DNA of 64,000 bases. Source: Mycolicibacterium chitae (lineage in GTDB: Bacteria > Actinomycetota > Actinomycetes > Mycobacteriales > Mycobacteriaceae). The notes beneath the pieces were generated by a model that made no database searches, was not told the DNA's origin, and saw only the letters and a list, made by a program, of their open reading frames with translations. Position numbers and translations under genes: made by a program. Below, in pieces: positions 61,441-64,000 of the stretch; positions within the stretch are counted from its first letter, which is position 1; every line of letters begins with the position of its first letter. The stretch lies in contig NZ_LR134355.1 of assembly GCF_900637205.1 (NCBI RefSeq), positions 3,720,001-3,784,000 on the forward strand, in the 5' to 3' direction.

Positions 61441-62205
61441 ATGGCCGGCCTGTCCGAACTGCTGTCCGAAGAACGCATCGCCCTCGACGTGGCTGCCGAC
61501 AGCTGGCAGGAGGCGATCCGCGCCGCCGGCGGGCTCCTCGAACGCGACGGCGTCGCCGAGGCCGCCTACACGCAGTCGATGATCACCAACGTCGAGGACA
61601 ACGGCCCCTACATCGTGGTGGCGCCGGGCTTCGCGTTCGCCCACGCCCGCCCGTCGGAGGCCGTGCACAGCACCGGGATGTCCTGGGTGCGCTTGAGCGC
61701 CCCAGTGGAATTCGGCCACAAGACAAATGACCCGGTGACGCTCGTGGTGGCCCTGGCCGCCACCGACGCCGGGGCGCACAACACCGCCATGGCGCAGCTG
61801 GCCAAGGTGCTCGGCGACCCGACCCGGCGCGCCGCGCTGGACACCGCGGCCACCCCGGCCGAGTTGCTGGGAGTCCTGGGCGGCTCCGCGACCGCAGCGC
61901 CCGCCGCCGCCAAGCAGGGCACGAACCTGATCCTGACGGTGTGCGGAAACGGCCTGGGCACCAGCCTCTTTCTGAAGAGCACCCTCGAACAGGTGCTGCA
62001 GACCTGGGGCTGGGACCGCTACATCGCCGTCGAGGCCACCGACACCATCTCGGCCAAGGGAAAGGCCGCCGGCGCCGACTTGATCCTGACCTCGGGTGAG
62101 ATCGCCAAAACCCTGGGCGACGTGGGAATCCCGGTCAAGGTCATCGAGAACTTCAGCTCCACCACCGAGGTCGACGCGGCACTGCGCGACTCCTACGACG
62201 TCTAG
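61441..62205 (+). CDS. PTS EIIA-EIIB fusion, ascorbate/mannitol type
   Basis: 254 residues in two domains. EIIA (1-~150) has the phosphorylatable His in FAFAHARPSEAVH; EIIB (~160-254) has the active Cys in LTVCGNGLGTSLFLKS. The fusion passes phosphate from HPr to a sugar entering through the EIIC encoded 8 bp downstream. EI and HPr genes are not in the window. The phosphate-accepting residues are intact, so it should work if they exist elsewhere in the genome. Confidence 0.88.
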   Translation: MAGLSELLSEERIALDVAADSWQEAIRAAGGLLERDGVAEAAYTQSMITNVEDNGPYIVVAPGFAFAHARPSEAVHSTGMSWVRLSAPVEFGHKTNDPVTLVVALAATDAGAHNTAMAQLAKVLGDPTRRAALDTAATPAELLGVLGGSATAAPAAAKQGTNLILTVCGNGLGTSLFLKSTLEQVLQTWGWDRYIAVEATDTISAKGKAAGADLILTSGEIAKTLGDVGIPVKVIENFSSTTEVDAALRDSYDV

Positions 62206-62213
62206 GAGACCTG

Positions 62214-63779
62214 ATGGACTGGCTGGTCACCATTGCCGAATTCCTGGTCAACGAGATCCTGGCGGTCCCCGCCTATCTGATCGGCATCATCACCGCCGTC
62301 GGCCTGATCGCGCTGCGCAAGAACGTCGGCCAGGTCATCGGCGGGGCACTCAAGGCCACCCTGGGCTTCCTATTGCTCAACGCCGGCGCCGTGCTGGTGA
62401 CCGGGTCGCTGGAACCGCTGGGCGTCATGATCCAGGGTGCGACCGGCAGCCAGGGCGTGGTGCCGACCAACGAGGCCATCGTCGGGATCGCCCAGAACCA
62501 GTTCGGCGCACAGGTCGCCTGGCTGATGATCCTCGGCTTCGGTTTCAGCCTGCTGCTGGCCCGGTTTACCCCGCTGCACTACGTGTTCCTCACCGGCCAC
62601 CACATGCTGTTCATGGCCACGCTGTTGACCATCGTGCTGGCCACCGCCGGCTTCTCCACCACGGTGGTCGTCGTGGTCGGCGGCATCCTGCTCGGCGTCG
62701 TGCTGGTCTCGCTGCCGGCGATCTCGCAGCCCTGGACCAAGCGCATCACCGGCGACAACAGCATCGCCATCGGCCACTTCGGCACGCTGGGCTACATCTC
62801 CGCCGGCATCGCCGGACGCGTCGTCGGCGGCAAGAACAGCAAGTCCACCGAGGACCTCAAGCTGCCGGAATCGCTGCGCTTCCTGCGTGATTCGATGGTC
62901 ACCACCGCGCTGTCGATGGTGCTGATCTACCTCGCGGTCTCGCTGCTCTACCTGAGCAGGGTCGGCCAGGACACCGCGTTTGCGGCCTTCGCCGACGACA
63001 CCGGCGCCGGGGCCGCCACCGGCGTGGGCAACTACCTGATGATGGGCGTCACCGAGGGGCTGGGCTTCGGCGTCGCCGTCGCGGTGATCCTGTTCGGCGT
63101 GCGCACCATCCTCGGCGAACTCGTGCCGGCGTTCCAGGGCATCGCCAAGCGGGTGGTGCCGGGCGCGGTTCCGGCCCTCGACGCGCCGATCGTGTTCCCC
63201 TACGCCCAGAACGCGGTGCTCGTCGGCTTCATCTCGAGCTTCATCGCCGGCCTGATCGGCCTGGGGGTGCTCGCGGCGTGGCTGGGCCCGGCGTTCGGCT
63301 GGGTGCTGGTGCTGCCCGGCCTGGTGCCGCACTTCTTCACCGGCGGCGCGGCCGGGGTCTACGGCAACGCCACCGGCGGTCGACGCGGCGCGGTCGCCGG
63401 CGGCTTCGTCAACGGCCTGCTGATCACCTTCCTGCCGGCAATCCTGGTGGGGGTGCTCGGCGCCCTGGGCGAGGAGAACACCACCTTCGGCGACACCGAC
63501 TTCGCTTGGTACGGAATCCTGATGGGCAACGCTGCCAAACTTGGCGAGGTCTGGGGCGTGGTGGTCATGCTGATGATCAGCGCCGTGCTGCTGGGACTGG
63601 CGATCCTGGTGCAGAAGCGCCTTGTGGACACCGGTTGGGACGCCTCGCCGGGACGCCCGGCGCCGACGGGGGCTGGACCCGACGGTGATGGTGAGCCAGC
63701 CGTTGCCAGCACCGGTCGCAGCTATCCGAAGATCGCACCCCCGGTCGGCGCGCCGCCGCCCCCGCCGCCGCTGCGGTAG
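62214..63779 (+). CDS. UlaA-like PTS EIIC permease
   Basis: 521 residues, polytopic membrane protein of the ascorbate (UlaA/SgaT) EIIC family: about ten helices, with a conserved middle region LGYISAGIAGRVVGGKNSKS. The last ~60 residues are hydrophilic and end in a Pro-rich tail (PPVGAPPPPPPLR), an unusual extension. Together with the upstream EIIA-EIIB it forms one transporter; the sugar may be ascorbate or another acidic or polyol substrate. Confidence 0.88.
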   Translation: MDWLVTIAEFLVNEILAVPAYLIGIITAVGLIALRKNVGQVIGGALKATLGFLLLNAGAVLVTGSLEPLGVMIQGATGSQGVVPTNEAIVGIAQNQFGAQVAWLMILGFGFSLLLARFTPLHYVFLTGHHMLFMATLLTIVLATAGFSTTVVVVVGGILLGVVLVSLPAISQPWTKRITGDNSIAIGHFGTLGYISAGIAGRVVGGKNSKSTEDLKLPESLRFLRDSMVTTALSMVLIYLAVSLLYLSRVGQDTAFAAFADDTGAGAATGVGNYLMMGVTEGLGFGVAVAVILFGVRTILGELVPAFQGIAKRVVPGAVPALDAPIVFPYAQNAVLVGFISSFIAGLIGLGVLAAWLGPAFGWVLVLPGLVPHFFTGGAAGVYGNATGGRRGAVAGGFVNGLLITFLPAILVGVLGALGEENTTFGDTDFAWYGILMGNAAKLGEVWGVVVMLMISAVLLGLAILVQKRLVDTGWDASPGRPAPTGAGPDGDGEPAVASTGRSYPKIAPPVGAPPPPPPLR

Positions 63780-63821
63780 CCCGCCGTGTCACACCTCGGC
63801 GGGCAGTCTCGTCCAAGGGGT

Positions 63822-64000
63822 ATGACACAAACACGTATCCCACCCGTGCCGCCGAACGAGGCGGGCCTGCTGACCCGGCTGATGTACCGCTACGCCCGGC
63901 GCCGCTTCGGCGAGGTGCCCGAACCGTTCGCGGTCGCCGCGCACCACCGGCGGCTGCTGATCGCCAACGCCGTGCACGAATCCCTGCTGCAGAGCGGATC
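63822..64000 (+). CDS. Carboxymuconolactone-decarboxylase-family protein, N-terminal part (3' truncated)
   Basis: The frame starts at ATG 63822 and is open to the window end. The ~59 visible residues (GLLTRLMYRYARRRFGEVPE, PFAVAAHHRRLL) resemble the N-terminus of actinobacterial AhpD/carboxymuconolactone-decarboxylase-like proteins. The CxxC or other catalytic residues would be downstream, outside the window. Confidence 0.6.
   Translation, partial: MTQTRIPPVPPNEAGLLTRLMYRYARRRFGEVPEPFAVAAHHRRLLIANAVHESLLQSG

Noticed and set aside
1..64000. CRISPR arrays, tRNA/rRNA genes, insertion sequences and attachment sites
   Set aside because: No regularly spaced direct repeats, no cloverleaf-like sequences found by eye and no transposase or integrase motifs were seen. 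The island has no recognisable mobile-element boundary.

Overview
The window is GC-rich and strongly mycobacterial, probably from a fast-growing Mycolicibacterium-type organism. The evidence is a complete yrbE/mce lipid-importer operon, a mycofactocin-type short-chain dehydrogenase (SDR), an F420-type oxidoreductase, DUF732 and MTB12-like secreted proteins, and a block from about 41 to 61 kb in the gene order I recall for M. tuberculosis Rv3300c-Rv3319. No rRNA, tRNA, CRISPR array, transposase or phage gene was seen.

Layout. (1) 1-3.8 kb: the 3' end of a LysR regulator, then a ferredoxin / SDR / P450 / 3-hydroxyisobutyrate-dehydrogenase-like operon. (2) 3.8-15.4 kb, minus strand: yrbEA-yrbEB-mceA-F, two Mce-associated membrane proteins, a DUF732 protein and a CAP-domain protein, mostly joined by ATGA or GTGA stop-start overlaps. 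(3) 15.5-37.7 kb: an accessory catabolic island with four SDRs, a ferredoxin, a TetR regulator, an LLM oxidoreductase, three 507-residue acyl-CoA ligases, two near-identical P450s, a lipocalin-like protein, an FprB-type reductase, a molybdopterin oxidoreductase, enoyl-CoA hydratase, a Cys-less thiolase-like protein, an NTF2-DUF35 fusion and a 2Fe-2S oxygenase reductase. (4) 37.7-41.2 kb: an MTB12-like protein, the DesA3 desaturase, its reductase and a divergent TetR. (5) 41.2-61.3 kb: conserved core with pseudouridine synthase, glpD, lpdA, GGCT, amiA1/amiB1, deoD, pmmB, upp, an Rv3311-like protein, add-deoA-cdd and sdhCDAB, with an AbrB permease/MarR pair inserted. (6) 61.4-63.8 kb: an ascorbate-type PTS, then the start of a carboxymuconolactone-decarboxylase-like gene.

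The most interesting signal is a 17-bp inverted repeat, roughly AYCTWAT-N3-ATWAGRT, found ten times between 15.5 and 36.7 kb, always in the intergenic space before a transcription unit. Together the sites front the mce operon, all SDR, P450, ligase and redox units and the thiolase/DUF35 operon. This makes importer and enzymes one candidate regulon; the only regulator gene inside the island is the TetR at 17614-18303. The enzymes suggest uptake of a hydrophobic, probably cyclic or branched substrate, P450 hydroxylation, alcohol oxidation, CoA activation and beta-oxidation-like or retro-aldol cleavage. The substrate cannot be read from the sequence.
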